A stretch of 57,902 nucleotides of DNA from assembly GCA_021325095.1 (NCBI GenBank), contig JAJPHV010000086.1, positions 1 to 57,902 of the forward strand, in the 5' to 3' direction. The DNA is from Chloroflexota bacterium (GTDB taxonomy: Bacteria > Chloroflexota > Anaerolineae > Aggregatilineales > UBA2796). The notes under the pieces are model-generated. The model was not told where the DNA came from. It worked only from the letters and a program-made list of their open reading frames with translations, and did not search any database. A program made the translations under genes and the position numbers. Shown one piece after another: positions 45,824 through 56,043 of this stretch (positions are counted from its first letter, which is position 1; each line of letters opens with the position of its first letter).

Positions 45824-47194
45824 TCACCCCACCTGCGGCATACGCTGTTGGGCCGCCAGGACTTCTTCCGCCGGGTACTCATAATCTTCCAGCTTCCCTG
45901 CAAAGTAGGCGTCGTAGGCCGCCATGTCGAAGTGGCCGTGCCCGCACAGGTTGAACAGGATCACGCGCTCCTGGCCGGCTTCCTTTGCCTGGAGTGCTTC
46001 CTGAACAGTTGCGCACACGGCGTGCCCCGCTTCCGGCGCGGGGATGATCCCCTCCGTGCGCGCGAACAGGGTCGCTGCCTCAAAGACCTGATTCTGATGA
46101 TAGGCCTGCGCCTCGATGATCCCTTCGTCGTGCAGCAGCGAGACCAGCGGCGACATGCCGTGATAGCGCAGCCCGCCTGCATGGATGCCGGGCGGCATGA
46201 AGTCGTGACCAAGCGTGTGCATCTTCACCAGCGGCGTCATGCCCACCGTATCGCCGAAGTCATAGGCATACACGCCTTTGGTCAGGCTGGGGCAGGCCAT
46301 CGGCTCGGCAGCCAGGAAGCGCGTCTTGAGACCCTTTTGCCGCGCCCGCCCGATGAATGGGAAGACCAGCCCGGAATAGTTGCTGCCGCCGCCCACGCAG
46401 CCCACGACCACGTCCGGGTAGTCGTCGGCTTTCGCCATTTGCAACAGCGCTTCTTCCCCAATGATAGTCTGGTGCAGCAGCACGTGGTTCAGCACGCTGC
46501 CGAGCGAGTATTTGACCGTGCCGCCGCTTTTGGCCGCGACCTCCACCGCCTCGCTGATGGCAATGCCCAGGCTGCCCATGTTGTTCGGGTCTTTCGCCAG
46601 GATGCTGCGCCCGGCGTCGGTCAGGTTCGTCGGGCTGGCGTGAACGGTTGCGCCATAGGCTTCCATCATGCTCCGGCGGTAAGGCTTTTGCTGGTAACTG
46701 ACCTTCACCATAAAGATTTCGATGTCGATGCCGAAGAATGCGCCCGCCATCGCCAGCGCCGACCCCCACTGGCCTGCGCCCGTCTCGGTGGAGATTTTCT
46801 TGACACCTGCCTCTTTGTTGTAGAAAGCCTGCGCGACGGCGGTGTTCGGCTTGTGGCTCCCTACCGGGCTGACGCCTTCGTATTTGTAATAGATGCGGGC
46901 GGGCGCGTCCAGCGCTTTTTCCAGGCGGCGCGCCCGGAACAGCGGCGTCGGGCGCCACTGCTTGTACACGTCGCGCACCGGGTCGGGGATTTCGATGTAC
47001 GGTTCGGCGCTGACCTCCTGCATGATCAAGGCCATCGGGAACAGCGGGGCCAGGTCGTCGGGCGTGACGGGCTGTTTTGTGCCTGGGTGCAGCACAGGCG
47101 CGGGCGGCTTGGGCAGGTCAGGGATGATGTTGTACCAGGCGCGCGGCATCTCGTCTTCGTTCAAAATATATTTGGTGTGAACTTTATCCGGCAT
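45824..47194 (-). CDS. TrpB2-type tryptophan synthase beta-like PLP enzyme
   Basis: The 456-residue protein belongs to the TrpB2 (TrpB-like) group: a long N-terminus, [15 protein letters not shown] and PLP-binding K115 in GSHKPNTA, and the phosphate loop [10 protein letters not shown]. TrpB2 condenses indole and serine to tryptophan, often without TrpA, and indeed no trpA gene is adjacent. A perfect AAAAAGGAG site precedes ATG 47194. Homologues also act as O-phosphoserine-dependent enzymes, so tryptophan synthesis is likely but not certain. Confidence 0.92.
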   Translation of the reverse strand: MPDKVHTKYILNEDEMPRAWYNIIPDLPKPPAPVLHPGTKQPVTPDDLAPLFPMALIMQEVSAEPYIEIPDPVRDVYKQWRPTPLFRARRLEKALDAPARIYYKYEGVSPVGSHKPNTAVAQAFYNKEAGVKKISTETGAGQWGSALAMAGAFFGIDIEIFMVKVSYQQKPYRRSMMEAYGATVHASPTNLTDAGRSILAKDPNNMGSLGIAISEAVEVAAKSGGTVKYSLGSVLNHVLLHQTIIGEEALLQMAKADDYPDVVVGCVGGGSNYSGLVFPFIGRARQKGLKTRFLAAEPMACPSLTKGVYAYDFGDTVGMTPLVKMHTLGHDFMPPGIHAGGLRYHGMSPLVSLLHDEGIIEAQAYHQNQVFEAATLFARTEGIIPAPEAGHAVCATVQEALQAKEAGQERVILFNLCGHGHFDMAAYDAYFAGKLEDYEYPAEEVLAAQQRMPQVG

Positions 47195-47376
47195 ATTTGC
47201 TCCTTTTTAGAAAACATCCAGAGCCTTCTATTCATTCGCCCGTCCCCAATGCGAAAATAGCGCGCGTTGCTGGCCCGCCTCATTAAGTGTGGGCACTGAC
47301 CAGGAATGATTTCGCAACTGGCTGGCTCTCAGACCATGTTATGCGTTTGAGTGGAGGCTGTCAAATCGCGGCGAAC

Positions 47377-48453
47377 TTAACGCAGGGTATCCCACACTTC
47401 CAGCTTGGTCTTGACGCGCCGGATCACCTCGTCGGTGAACTCGGTGGTAGTGCTGTGGCCGCCCAGGTCGGCGGTTTTGATGCCCTGGTGCACCGCTTCC
47501 AGGGTGGACTCGTAGATAGCGCGGCTGCACCGCTGCGCTTCCGGCTCTTCGATGTGCGTCAGCAGGGCGGCTCCGGCCAGGATCATCGCCATCGGGTTGG
47601 CAATGTTCTTGCCTTGCAAGCTCGGCGCGGTGCCGTGTGGCGCTTCGGTCATGGCAACCCGCACTCGCCAATTGTCGTCAAAGCCCAGCACCTGCGACTC
47701 CGCGCCCGCAATCGACCCGAACATCTGCATAACCAGGTCGGACATCACGTCTCCGTCACGGTTCAGGGTGGGGATAACCAGCGCCTCGCCAGACGTGCCG
47801 AGCAGCAGCGCATAGGTGGCATCGATCAACTGGGGATCATAGGGAACAGTGGGGTGGCGCTCGGCTGCCGCATCCAGTTCTTCCTTAAACATGCCCTCGT
47901 AGATCGGGCTGACCGTGTATTTGGGGCCGCCGAACACTTTGGCCCCCACCCTGGCCGCGTGCCGGAACGAGTATTCGGCCACGACCCGGCACGTCCGGCG
48001 CGAGAGTTTCTCAGTACGGTACGCCTTTTCGTCCAGCCCCTCGCCCTCGCGCCATTCTTTGGCGTTGTAGGCGTCGTCCACAGCCATGCGGACCACCGTG
48101 ATGGGCGCGTACACGCCGCCGAAGGGTCGCACGGACGGAATGCGCCGCCCGGTGCGCAGGATGACTTCACCGCGAATTTCATCGCGCAGGATGGCGTTCG
48201 GGCTGCCCACGTCGCCCTTCGCTTCGGGCGTGATGGTGGCAGCTTTGATGCCCAGGCCGAACTGGTTTAGTGCGGCGGCAGCTTCGTAGACGATCTTGTT
48301 TTTCGTATCCCGGCGCTGCGCCAGTGACAGGTCGAAGTACACAAAATCCAGCTCGTAGCGGAGAACGGCAGGACTCAAGACGCGAAGGGCTTCGACGAGC
48401 AATTCCTGGCCCGTCTGGTCGCCCTCCAATACAACGATGGTGTGCTTACCCAA
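47377..48453 (-). CDS. Isocitrate/isopropylmalate dehydrogenase family protein
   Basis: The 358-residue enzyme oxidatively decarboxylates a 2-hydroxy-3-carboxy acid. It has RPFGGVYAP and the metal-binding LNRDGDVMSDL region, and the nucleotide-binding EAPHGTAPSLQGKNIANPMAM. The family includes isocitrate, 3-isopropylmalate, homoisocitrate and tartrate dehydrogenases. The substrate loop does not match canonical LeuB clearly, so no symbol is given. It lies alone between the trpB-like gene and the LamG-like pair. Confidence 0.9.
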   Translation of the reverse strand: MGKHTIVVLEGDQTGQELLVEALRVLSPAVLRYELDFVYFDLSLAQRRDTKNKIVYEAAAALNQFGLGIKAATITPEAKGDVGSPNAILRDEIRGEVILRTGRRIPSVRPFGGVYAPITVVRMAVDDAYNAKEWREGEGLDEKAYRTEKLSRRTCRVVAEYSFRHAARVGAKVFGGPKYTVSPIYEGMFKEELDAAAERHPTVPYDPQLIDATYALLLGTSGEALVIPTLNRDGDVMSDLVMQMFGSIAGAESQVLGFDDNWRVRVAMTEAPHGTAPSLQGKNIANPMAMILAGAALLTHIEEPEAQRCSRAIYESTLEAVHQGIKTADLGGHSTTTEFTDEVIRRVKTKLEVWDTLR

Positions 48454-48511
48454 TGCTATCGTAGTCCTTTCCTGGGACGTGCCAGTTGATAGGCGCAGTA
48501 ACAGCAGTCAG

Positions 48512-49285
48512 TCAGGGGCCGTAGACCAGCACGTCGTCGAAGGCCACCTGCACGCCCGGCACGTCGGCTCGCACGCCAACCCCGATCTTGCCGAAGTCAA
48601 AACTCTCGTCCAGCAGGCGGGTGCTGGTTTGCTTGTTGTTGCTCAGGCACTGATCACCGTTCCAGGTAGATTTGAGCTTCTGTGGCCCGGCGGGGCACAG
48701 GATCAGCGGTTGGTCATTCACGTAGAACTGAAATGAGCTTCCCCTGCCCACGACACGAAGTTGGTTGACCCTGTTCACGCCGATCAGGATGGCGGGCGAG
48801 GCATGCCATTCGCTCAGAATATCGGTCTGGCCTTCCTTGCGTCGCTCCACGCGGTAGTAACCATCGCCACGAATCTTGAACATGTAGTAGTTGGCAGGGT
48901 CGTGGTAACGGAATAGAACCCCCAGTTCGTTGTAGTCGTCAGGTGCGGCGAGCCGGGTGGCATTAATGCGCACGTCAAAATCGCTGAAATCGTGGTTGAG
49001 CACCGAAAAGGCCCCATCGCGGGAGGCATTAATGGCAATCTTCAAACTGCCATCCTCAATCTGTGAGGACATCTGCCCCTGGAACTGCGACCATTCCTCG
49101 TTGTAAGCGTCAAAGGTGCTGGCGTACAGCAGTTGGCCCGTACCCGGCCTGGCCGGGCGATCCAGCGCTTTCAGCCCATATAATGCCAGGTTGACCAGCC
49201 CCAGGAGCGCAATGATGACAAGCAGAATGATAAACACCCGCGCAAACAGCGAGAGTCTGCGCGGCTCGGCAAAGGTATCCGTCAT
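48512..49285 (-). CDS. Membrane-anchored LamG/concanavalin-like protein
   Basis: The 257-residue protein has one N-terminal hydrophobic segment (about residues 12-32, FARVFIILLVIIALLGLVNLAL) and an extracellular beta-sandwich. Sequences such as FRYHDPANYYMFKIRGDGYYRVERR are typical of the LamG/DUF1080-like lectin fold. It overlaps the paralogue upstream by 4 bp (49282-49285). The two are probably a duplicated pair of surface carbohydrate-binding proteins. No catalytic residues recognised. Confidence 0.75.
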   Translation of the reverse strand: MTDTFAEPRRLSLFARVFIILLVIIALLGLVNLALYGLKALDRPARPGTGQLLYASTFDAYNEEWSQFQGQMSSQIEDGSLKIAINASRDGAFSVLNHDFSDFDVRINATRLAAPDDYNELGVLFRYHDPANYYMFKIRGDGYYRVERRKEGQTDILSEWHASPAILIGVNRVNQLRVVGRGSSFQFYVNDQPLILCPAGPQKLKSTWNGDQCLSNNKQTSTRLLDESFDFGKIGVGVRADVPGVQVAFDDVLVYGP

Positions 49286-49944
49286 TGAATGTCACTCACG
49301 ACGAACCGGCTGAAGGCCACGTCCACACCGCCTTGCTTGCCGGATAGTGCAAAAAGACCGAAACCGCTGGCCCGAAAGTCCTTGATCGTTGTCCGGCCCG
49401 TTTGCTGGCCGTTCACGAAAATGCGCAACGAGTGCGCCTTGTCGATGGAGGCGCGCAGTGTGACGATCTTGGTTGGGTCGAGCTTGACCTTTGCGGGCGG
49501 CAGTACATCTGTCCAGACGCCAAAATAATAGCGCCCCAGGTAGACGTTGCCCAACCGCGAAACAGCCAGCACCAGCATGTCGTTGTCGGTGCGGTAGCCG
49601 ATGATCACGCCCACGCGGGCATCGGAACTGCCTTTGCCGAACTTGGCATCGACTTCGATGTTGTACCGTTCCAGCTTGAGGTCGGTGTCGGGCACCGACC
49701 ACAATGCATAATTGGCGGGCGTGGCGCGCATGTTCAGGCCCGACTGGTCGTAGGTCACGACGGCCTTTTCCAGATCGACCAGCCGCCAGCGATTAGCACG
49801 GGTCGAGAAATCATCGTGGAACCAGACACTGGGCGAAGTCGCAGTATCACCGCCCTGCGCCCGGACAATGCCAGGTCTCACCGATAGCACGCTGAACAAT
49901 ACCAGTACACCCACTGCCGCAAGTACCATTACCAGCCGTCGCAT
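49282..49944 (-). CDS. Secreted LamG/concanavalin-like protein
   Basis: The 220-residue product has a signal peptide (VMVLAAVGVLVLFSVLSV) and a beta-sandwich domain like its downstream neighbour, with IGYRTDNDMLVLAVSRLGNVYLGRYYFGVW. LRIFVNGQQTG is the usual strand near the end of such folds. It starts the pair; its stop overlaps the next gene's start. Function unknown, probably surface binding. Confidence 0.72.
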   Translation of the reverse strand: MRRLVMVLAAVGVLVLFSVLSVRPGIVRAQGGDTATSPSVWFHDDFSTRANRWRLVDLEKAVVTYDQSGLNMRATPANYALWSVPDTDLKLERYNIEVDAKFGKGSSDARVGVIIGYRTDNDMLVLAVSRLGNVYLGRYYFGVWTDVLPPAKVKLDPTKIVTLRASIDKAHSLRIFVNGQQTGRTTIKDFRASGFGLFALSGKQGGVDVAFSRFVVSDIQ

Positions 49945-50070
49945 AAGTCACACCTTCACTCTCAGGATTTTGTTATTCTAGCAGCTTTTACAATAAGGGT
50001 GCATTAGAACTCACTGACGAGTCGTCTCCGCCAGGGTTACGGCGGACAGGCGCACACACTTCGAGGAGCC

Positions 50071-51501
50071 TCAGCCCGTCTTCTCGACCTGATAGCCGAG
50101 CCGCCGCAGCGCCCCGGCAGCCAGATCGCGGAAGCTGGTATTGGCGCTGCGGTAGACGTACAGGTAGGCGTCTACTGCCCCCTCGTGATCGCCCCGGTTT
50201 TCGAGGAAAATGCCGAAATAGTAGCGGGCACGCACGTTGGTCGGGTCGAGGACGAGCGCCTTTTCCAGCTCGATGCGGGCTGCATCGAGCTGCCCGGTGG
50301 AGAAGAGCGCCCAACCCAGGCTGGCGCGAACGTCGGCGTCGTCCGGGCTGAGTTGGGCTAACCTGCGGATCGCATTCAAGCCCTCGTCCGCCAGGTTGTA
50401 ATGGGTATCGGCGTAAAACGTCGCCAACAGGGTACGGAACCCGGCGTGGTTGGGCGCTAACGTCACGGCTACGTTGAGCCACAGGGCAGCCTCGTCAAAG
50501 CGTCCTTGCATCTGGTAGACCAGCCCGATCTCCGCCGCAATAGCCGGGTTGCGGGGATCAAGCGCCTGCGCCCGAACCAGCGCGGCCAGCGCCTTTTGGG
50601 CATTGCCCGCCAGCCGCCAGTGCAGCGCCACCGCATAGTTCACCATCGGGTCGGCGGGTGCGGCGATGAACGCCTTGTCGATCATCGGCCAGCCGTCGCG
50701 GGCCTGCTGATCCTGTGCCACGCCGAGGAAGGCCAGCGCTACCGCGTTGCTGGCGTCCTTTTCGATGGCGAGGGTCAGCGCATATTCGGCATAGGGCCAC
50801 ACTTGCAGGCTCATCAGCGCCAGCCCGACCTGAAAAGCCAGCGCTGCGGGCGACTCCGTGCTGTGGGCAATGATTGCAGCCCGGATGGCGGGTGCGGCAG
50901 CCCGATATTGCGGGTCGGCAGCGGCACGATCCAGATAGGTCAGCGCCGTCGCCGCATCGGTGGGCGCGATCAGCAGACCCAACTGGTACAGGGAGCGTTC
51001 ATCCGCCGGGTCGATGGCAATCAGGCGAGAAAGCGAGTCTATCGTTGCAGTCCAGTCACGGTTGTTGAGGTAGTAGTCCACCAGCTTGCGCAGCGTGGCG
51101 ATGTCATCCCTGGAACCGGACAGCGACGTCTGCCAGAACAGGGCAGCCTGCTCGCGCTCTCCCTGCACCATCAGCACGTCGGCCATTTTGCGCCGCATGT
51201 CAGCCGACCAACCATGCAAACTGGCCTGCTGGCCGAGGAGCATGGCTGCCTGGTCGGGCCGGTTGGCCTTGAGCAGCGTGTCGATCAGGCGCGAGAGGAT
51301 CAAATAATCGCCTGGCTGCGCCGCCAGGGCGGCCCGGTAAGCAGCATCGGCCTGGGCAATCTGCCCTTCGGCCAGCGCTCTATCGCCCCGCAAGACCGCT
51401 TCTGGCGCGGCCAGCGCGCGCGGTTCGCTGGCAAGGCCAACGCACAGCGCTGCCACCAGCGCGCGCGCCAGCAATCCCACCCATAAACCGAACTGGCGCA
51501 C
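50071..51501 (-). CDS. Secreted TPR-repeat protein
   Basis: The 476-residue protein has a signal-like N-terminus (VGLLARALVAALCVGLASEPRALA) and at least eight TPR units, for example ADAAYRAALAAQPGDYLILSRL and ARIELEKALVLDPTNVRARYYFG. It starts with a GTG at 51501, next to the stop of the response-regulator gene, with AGGGCGG as a possible ribosome site, so the two are cotranscribed. It is probably an extracytoplasmic scaffold. Confidence 0.85.
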   Translation of the reverse strand: MRQFGLWVGLLARALVAALCVGLASEPRALAAPEAVLRGDRALAEGQIAQADAAYRAALAAQPGDYLILSRLIDTLLKANRPDQAAMLLGQQASLHGWSADMRRKMADVLMVQGEREQAALFWQTSLSGSRDDIATLRKLVDYYLNNRDWTATIDSLSRLIAIDPADERSLYQLGLLIAPTDAATALTYLDRAAADPQYRAAAPAIRAAIIAHSTESPAALAFQVGLALMSLQVWPYAEYALTLAIEKDASNAVALAFLGVAQDQQARDGWPMIDKAFIAAPADPMVNYAVALHWRLAGNAQKALAALVRAQALDPRNPAIAAEIGLVYQMQGRFDEAALWLNVAVTLAPNHAGFRTLLATFYADTHYNLADEGLNAIRRLAQLSPDDADVRASLGWALFSTGQLDAARIELEKALVLDPTNVRARYYFGIFLENRGDHEGAVDAYLYVYRSANTSFRDLAAGALRRLGYQVEKTG

Positions 51502-51969
51502 TCAACCGCCCTGATGTTTGTGATCAAGCACTTCCTGAACGATGCGCTCCACCTCAGTCGGTGTGAACGGTTTGATCAGATAGCTGTCCACGCCTTGCAG
51601 CTTGCCCATCAACCGGTTGGCCGGGTCGCCATAGGCGGTGATAATGATGATGGCAGGCCGCTTGAAGATGGCTTTGCTCTCTTTGATCGCATCCAGGACG
51701 CGCCAGCCCGTCATGTCTGGCAGTCCGATGTCCAGGATCACCAGGTCGGGCTGCACTTCGTCGTAGCGCTTCAGAGCTTGGGTGCCGTGCGTTTCGCAAA
51801 AGGCCAGTATCTCCATGCGTTCGAGCGTCGCCTGGATGATCTCGCCCAGTTCTACCGTATCCTCGACGATCAACACACGGGGAACGTGCATGTACGTTTT
51901 GTGTGACGACGGCTTGCTGGGTTTCGTCTCGTCACTTGTCTTCGGCGACTGTTCGGTTCCGTCGGTCAT
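51502..51969 (-). CDS. Single-domain response regulator
   Basis: The 155-residue product has a 30-residue charged N-terminal extension and one receiver domain: EDTVELG, phosphoacceptor aspartate in LVILDIGLPDMTG and the lysine in YLIKPFT. There is no output domain, so it probably acts by protein contact or as a phosphate carrier. ATG 51969 has GAGAAGG; the longer in-frame start at 52035 is less likely. The secreted TPR gene follows without a gap. Confidence 0.88.
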   Translation of the reverse strand: MTDGTEQSPKTSDETKPSKPSSHKTYMHVPRVLIVEDTVELGEIIQATLERMEILAFCETHGTQALKRYDEVQPDLVILDIGLPDMTGWRVLDAIKESKAIFKRPAIIIITAYGDPANRLMGKLQGVDSYLIKPFTPTEVERIVQEVLDHKHQGG

Positions 51970-52035
51970 CACCTTCTCGATGCTCTCCACCGCGTTCCAG
52001 GTAAAGGCATTATAACACGGAGCCGTCCAGGTCAA

Positions 52036-53025
52036 TCAATGGCTGGGCCTGGCCGGTTGGCGCTTATCAGGACGGGATCGACCCGCCAGCGTCAAATAAG
52101 CGTAGAGCGCGATCCCCGTCACAATGCCGACGGCGGCATGAACGGCGAACGGTGCATCGGACGGCGAGAACAGACCCTCGATGGTCCCGGCGATAATCAG
52201 CAGCGGTATAGCGGCCAGCACGAGCGTTACGGCCCGGCGCGCGGCCAGCACGAGCGCATCACGGCGGGTGTAGCGGCCTGGGTTGAGAAGTGCCCAACCG
52301 ATTTGCAGCCCTGCGCCGCTGGCAATGAATATGACGCTGAGTTCGATCACGCCATGCCCAAAGATGAACCCTAATAGCGGCTGTCCCATGCCGTAACGCG
52401 CTGCCAGGCCCAGCACTGCGCCGAGAATCAGGCCGTTCGTTGCCAACACGTACAGGCTGAACAGACCGAATGCCATCCCACCACCGAATGCCAGGAGCGA
52501 AATGCGGATGTTGTTGCTCATGATGTAGGCCGAGGCATAGGGCCGCTCCTCAACGGGAATGTCCGTCCAGGTGTCGTGCTCGGCCAGGGTCTGGCGCGCT
52601 GAAGCCAATCCAAGCGCATCCGCCACGTCGGGGTTGGCGTAGGCCAGGCGGTAGCCGACCAGCGCCGGGAGCATAAAGAACAGGAAAGCGGCCAGCGTAA
52701 ACGGCCACGTTTGCCGGAAGATCTGCGGCAGCGTATGCGTAAAGTAGCGGATCAGCGGTTTGAAGTCGCTAACGTCCTGCTGGTAAATAAAGGTGTGCGT
52801 GCGCGTAAGCAGTTGGTTCAAAAAGATCGTGACGCGCTGGCCCTCGTAATCTCGCCGGGCCAACGCCAGATCGGAGGTGACAGCGCGGTACAGCGTGCCC
52901 AGCTCGCGCACTTCACTGGCGCTCAGGGAGTCGCGCCCCTTGTGCCTGTCGATCAGCGCTTGCAGCCGTTTCCAGTCCTTTTCCCGAAGTCTGATAAAAT
53001 CATTGACACTGCTTGTCTGAGCCAT
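52036..53025 (-). CDS. SpoIIM-family (DUF95) membrane protein
   Basis: The 329-residue protein has a soluble helical N-terminal part (FIRLREKDWKRLQALIDRHKG) and five to six hydrophobic segments. Sequences IMSNNIRISLLAFGGG and FIFGHGVIELSVIFIASGAGLQIG are family hallmarks. Non-sporulating bacteria often pair it with an RDD protein, as here, and MoxR/DUF58 genes; those are not in this window. The RDD gene diverges with only 17 bp between start codons. Confidence 0.88.
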   Translation of the reverse strand: MAQTSSVNDFIRLREKDWKRLQALIDRHKGRDSLSASEVRELGTLYRAVTSDLALARRDYEGQRVTIFLNQLLTRTHTFIYQQDVSDFKPLIRYFTHTLPQIFRQTWPFTLAAFLFFMLPALVGYRLAYANPDVADALGLASARQTLAEHDTWTDIPVEERPYASAYIMSNNIRISLLAFGGGMAFGLFSLYVLATNGLILGAVLGLAARYGMGQPLLGFIFGHGVIELSVIFIASGAGLQIGWALLNPGRYTRRDALVLAARRAVTLVLAAIPLLIIAGTIEGLFSPSDAPFAVHAAVGIVTGIALYAYLTLAGRSRPDKRQPARPSH

Positions 53026-53042
53026 GAGGCGAGATTCCTGCT

Positions 53043-53831
53043 TTGTCTGATCTATCGAACAACCTGCAAATCGATACGCCCGAAAACGTGCTGCTCGACG
53101 CCGAGATCGCCGGGTTTGGCACGCGCTGCATTGCGGCGCTGGTAGATTACATCATCATCTTTGCGCTGCTGTTGATCTTCAACTATCTGTTCTCGCCGCT
53201 GTTCCGGGACAGCCAGCGCAGTTCGTCGCTGACCGTCGCCATCTTCGTGCTGCTGCAATTTGCGCTCATCACATTCTATCACCTCTTTTTTGAGTTTTTG
53301 TGGAACGGGCAAACGCCGGGCAAGCGGCTGCTGGGGCTGCGCGTGACTCAGGCCAACGGGATGCCGCTGACGGCGACGGGCGCAATCATCCGCAACCTGC
53401 TGCGGCTTTTCGACTTCTTCCCGTTGTTCTACGCCGTCGGCATGATTTCCCTTTTCGCCACCAGACACACGCAGCGGCTCGGCGACCTGGCCGCCCGTAC
53501 CATTGTGATCCGTGAGCGCAAGAACGTGACGCTGGAAAACCTGAAGGAAGACTTCACCGTGCAGTATCGCTACATCTCACGTCTGGCGCCGCTGCCACAC
53601 TATATCCAGATCGACACGCTGAACGGGAATGACCGGCAAGAGGTGGTCAGTTACCTGCGGCGTCGGCAGGAATTGCGCAACGCCGATCACGTGGCCGGGC
53701 TGCTGGCGCAGCGGATCGCGGCCCGCATGAACCTGAACGGCGACCTGGATAGCTTGCGGGTCGGGCCGAACGCAGAAATCTTTCTGGAACAGGTGGCGCG
53801 CGCCTTCGAGATCGCCGAACACGGGGCATGA
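53043..53831 (+). CDS. RDD-family membrane protein
   Basis: The 262-residue protein begins at a TTG at 53043. Residues IDTPENVLLDAEIAGFGTRCIAALVDYII open the RDD domain, with RCIAALVDY and the later GQTPGKRLLGLRV. Three hydrophobic spans and a cytoplasmic C-terminal tail of about 90 residues follow. RDD proteins are thought to be transporters or membrane scaffolds. It is divergent from SpoIIM; TTG is preferred because no ATG lies near the domain start. Confidence 0.87.
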   Translation: MSDLSNNLQIDTPENVLLDAEIAGFGTRCIAALVDYIIIFALLLIFNYLFSPLFRDSQRSSSLTVAIFVLLQFALITFYHLFFEFLWNGQTPGKRLLGLRVTQANGMPLTATGAIIRNLLRLFDFFPLFYAVGMISLFATRHTQRLGDLAARTIVIRERKNVTLENLKEDFTVQYRYISRLAPLPHYIQIDTLNGNDRQEVVSYLRRRQELRNADHVAGLLAQRIAARMNLNGDLDSLRVGPNAEIFLEQVARAFEIAEHGA

Positions 53832-53933
53832 ATGTGGTGCGCATTGCTCGAAAGTGTCAATGTGATCGGCGGCGGATGCACAGATTCTCATCGGTCTGAT
53901 AGCGCTGAATCAAGCCTTCGACACGGCGTCGTT

Positions 53934-55850
53934 TCAAGGATTGGAGCCTTGGAGCGCTGGTCGCCGCCAGACTTTCGTGACGTATCCCTCCGCGCTAAAC
54001 GTGTCCACAAGCTGATAATGCATATCGTCCATATATCTTGCCAGATTGGGCGGGACGTTCGGCCAGGCCGGATAGAACGTGTGGAATACAACGTCCGGCG
54101 CGAGGCGCTGCCAGCGGGCATAGGGGTCTTCGCCGCTGATCCTGCCCGCCGGGTCAACTTCCGCCTGACTGGCATAGAAGTTAGGATAATCGACCAGTCC
54201 CCAATAGCTCAAGATATGCCCAACCACCACCTCGGAGGGTTTGGCTAACTCTCGAATGCGGGCCTCAATCTGCGATGGGCCGGACTCCGTGTAATTTGCC
54301 AGCGAGGCCCCCGGCCAGGAAACAGCAATGAATTGGCCGCACGTACAGAAGACAAACAGAGCGGAGAGAGCGAGGCCGCTCGCCGATAGGGGCTGTGCCT
54401 GAGCCTCAAAACGATCCCGCAGGACTGAGGCAATACTCAATATGACAAACGGCGCGAAGAGGGACAGGTAATACCCTGCACGTGGGACGAATAGCAGGTA
54501 GCCGATGGCCGTGAACAACCAGAAAAAGAGTAACCTGAGATCGTCGGGGCGGCGGCGCATGATCAATCCGAGCAGACCTATGGCGAAGAAAAGCAGTTCA
54601 GCAGGTGCGACATCGCCATAGACCGTGAGAATGCGGCTTATGGCGGTGCTTTTGGCAGCCGCTGTTAAGAATTCCCGGTTGGATTGTAGATCGGCAAAAA
54701 AGGCGGCGGGTTGGGCCAGGACGAGAATGTGAAGGAAGACATAGAGGACGAGACCCCCTAGAATCCCGGCGGCAAAGGCAAGACAATGGCGCGGGACGGT
54801 TATTCGCCGTTCCGACCCTGTTCGTAAGGTGTCGTATCCACAGAGGCCCACAATGCCGACGATGTACGCGATCCCCGCTGCGTGAATCTCCAGGCTGAGT
54901 ACGGCCAGCCAACCACCCACAAGGCCGTACCAGGGACGTTTCTGGCTGCCTTTGTGTACGATCAGCAGGAGAGCACCAATGGCTGGCAGACCGATTTCGG
55001 GTCGTACAATGCGCTGCGCCAAGAGAAGCGGGCTGGCGGCTGCCAGCAACGCAGACAAAATGCCGATCTGCCCATCGTACAGCTTCCATCCGGCAAGAGC
55101 CATACACATCACCGCGGCGAGATGAACCAGCCAGATAAAGGCTCGCGCTGAGGCAAATGTGACGCCAAAAACCGCCAGCCATCGCGCATAAAGCGTCACC
55201 CCGTAGCCCACGCCCGGCGTAATGGGCAACGCCCTGACACCCATTATCTTGTAATACAGGTTGCCGGTTTGCAGCCACGTCACAGCGTAGTTTGTCCAGC
55301 CCGCTTCATCGCCGTCGCTGTTTTGACCGGGAATGGCCGGTGCGGACAGCAGTCCGACCAGCACGATCACCAGAAACAGGACGACATAGGGCGTAAAGCG
55401 CCTCGGGGATTGAACGGACTCTGGTCGATGTGCCGAAGCCGCGACAATTCCGAAAAACCCCACGTTAAAAACAAAAAACACTTTAATCCACTTCGCGCTG
55501 GCGCTGCCGGTGAGCAGCAAGGCAGCAATCATGACCACTGCGAAAAGTAGCGTTCCTGATTGCCAACCAGGTGCGATTCTTTCCAGGCGCGATAGCACCC
55601 GTGAAAGTGATGTTTGCAGTGCGTTGAACCGCTGCCGGTCTACGCTCATCCACAGTACAACGCCGGAAAGGGCGATAGCAAGAAGCGCACCCAACGCATA
55701 ACTTCGTGTGTATCGCCCCAGAACCTCTTGAGGGGGGGTGCTTGCATGTTGCAGGATAATCGCCACCAGGGTGACGTTGACAACGTTCCAGAGGCTGCGG
55801 TATAGCGAAGATGAGGAAGGCAGGGCTTTTGTTAGGTGGGCTTGCAACAT
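53934..55850 (-). CDS. GT-C glycosyltransferase (PMT/GT39-like)
   Basis: The 638-residue membrane protein has about 11-13 hydrophobic helices. The first large extracytoplasmic loop reads GQNSDGDEAGWTNYAVTWLQTG, with the acidic DGDE pair expected of GT-C enzymes that use polyprenyl-phosphate sugars. The C-terminal soluble domain is short. It probably transfers a sugar from a lipid carrier to a wall polymer or protein. It is divergent from the GT2 gene, which could make its lipid-linked donor. Confidence 0.82.
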   Translation of the reverse strand: MLQAHLTKALPSSSSLYRSLWNVVNVTLVAIILQHASTPPQEVLGRYTRSYALGALLAIALSGVVLWMSVDRQRFNALQTSLSRVLSRLERIAPGWQSGTLLFAVVMIAALLLTGSASAKWIKVFFVFNVGFFGIVAASAHRPESVQSPRRFTPYVVLFLVIVLVGLLSAPAIPGQNSDGDEAGWTNYAVTWLQTGNLYYKIMGVRALPITPGVGYGVTLYARWLAVFGVTFASARAFIWLVHLAAVMCMALAGWKLYDGQIGILSALLAAASPLLLAQRIVRPEIGLPAIGALLLIVHKGSQKRPWYGLVGGWLAVLSLEIHAAGIAYIVGIVGLCGYDTLRTGSERRITVPRHCLAFAAGILGGLVLYVFLHILVLAQPAAFFADLQSNREFLTAAAKSTAISRILTVYGDVAPAELLFFAIGLLGLIMRRRPDDLRLLFFWLFTAIGYLLFVPRAGYYLSLFAPFVILSIASVLRDRFEAQAQPLSASGLALSALFVFCTCGQFIAVSWPGASLANYTESGPSQIEARIRELAKPSEVVVGHILSYWGLVDYPNFYASQAEVDPAGRISGEDPYARWQRLAPDVVFHTFYPAWPNVPPNLARYMDDMHYQLVDTFSAEGYVTKVWRRPALQGSNP

Positions 55851-56043
55851 TAGCTTCGGAAGTGTCCTTCAAAGGGAACAGGCAGCAGTTTGCGGAACAT
55901 CCCCGATCAGGACCAACTCCACCGCGTATCGCCAGATAGCCCGCAATATACGTTTGCCCATCGGGAATAATTGAAAAATGTAGCAAATATCGTTACATTT
56001 CACCATCGGCTTGAGTCTCAATAGCGTGGGTGGAGTACCAACG

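Noticed and set aside
45713..47260. A 515-codon open frame on the plus strand over the trpB-like gene
   Set aside because: The opposite strand encodes an unmistakable TrpB2 with a strong ribosome site; the plus frame shows no family.
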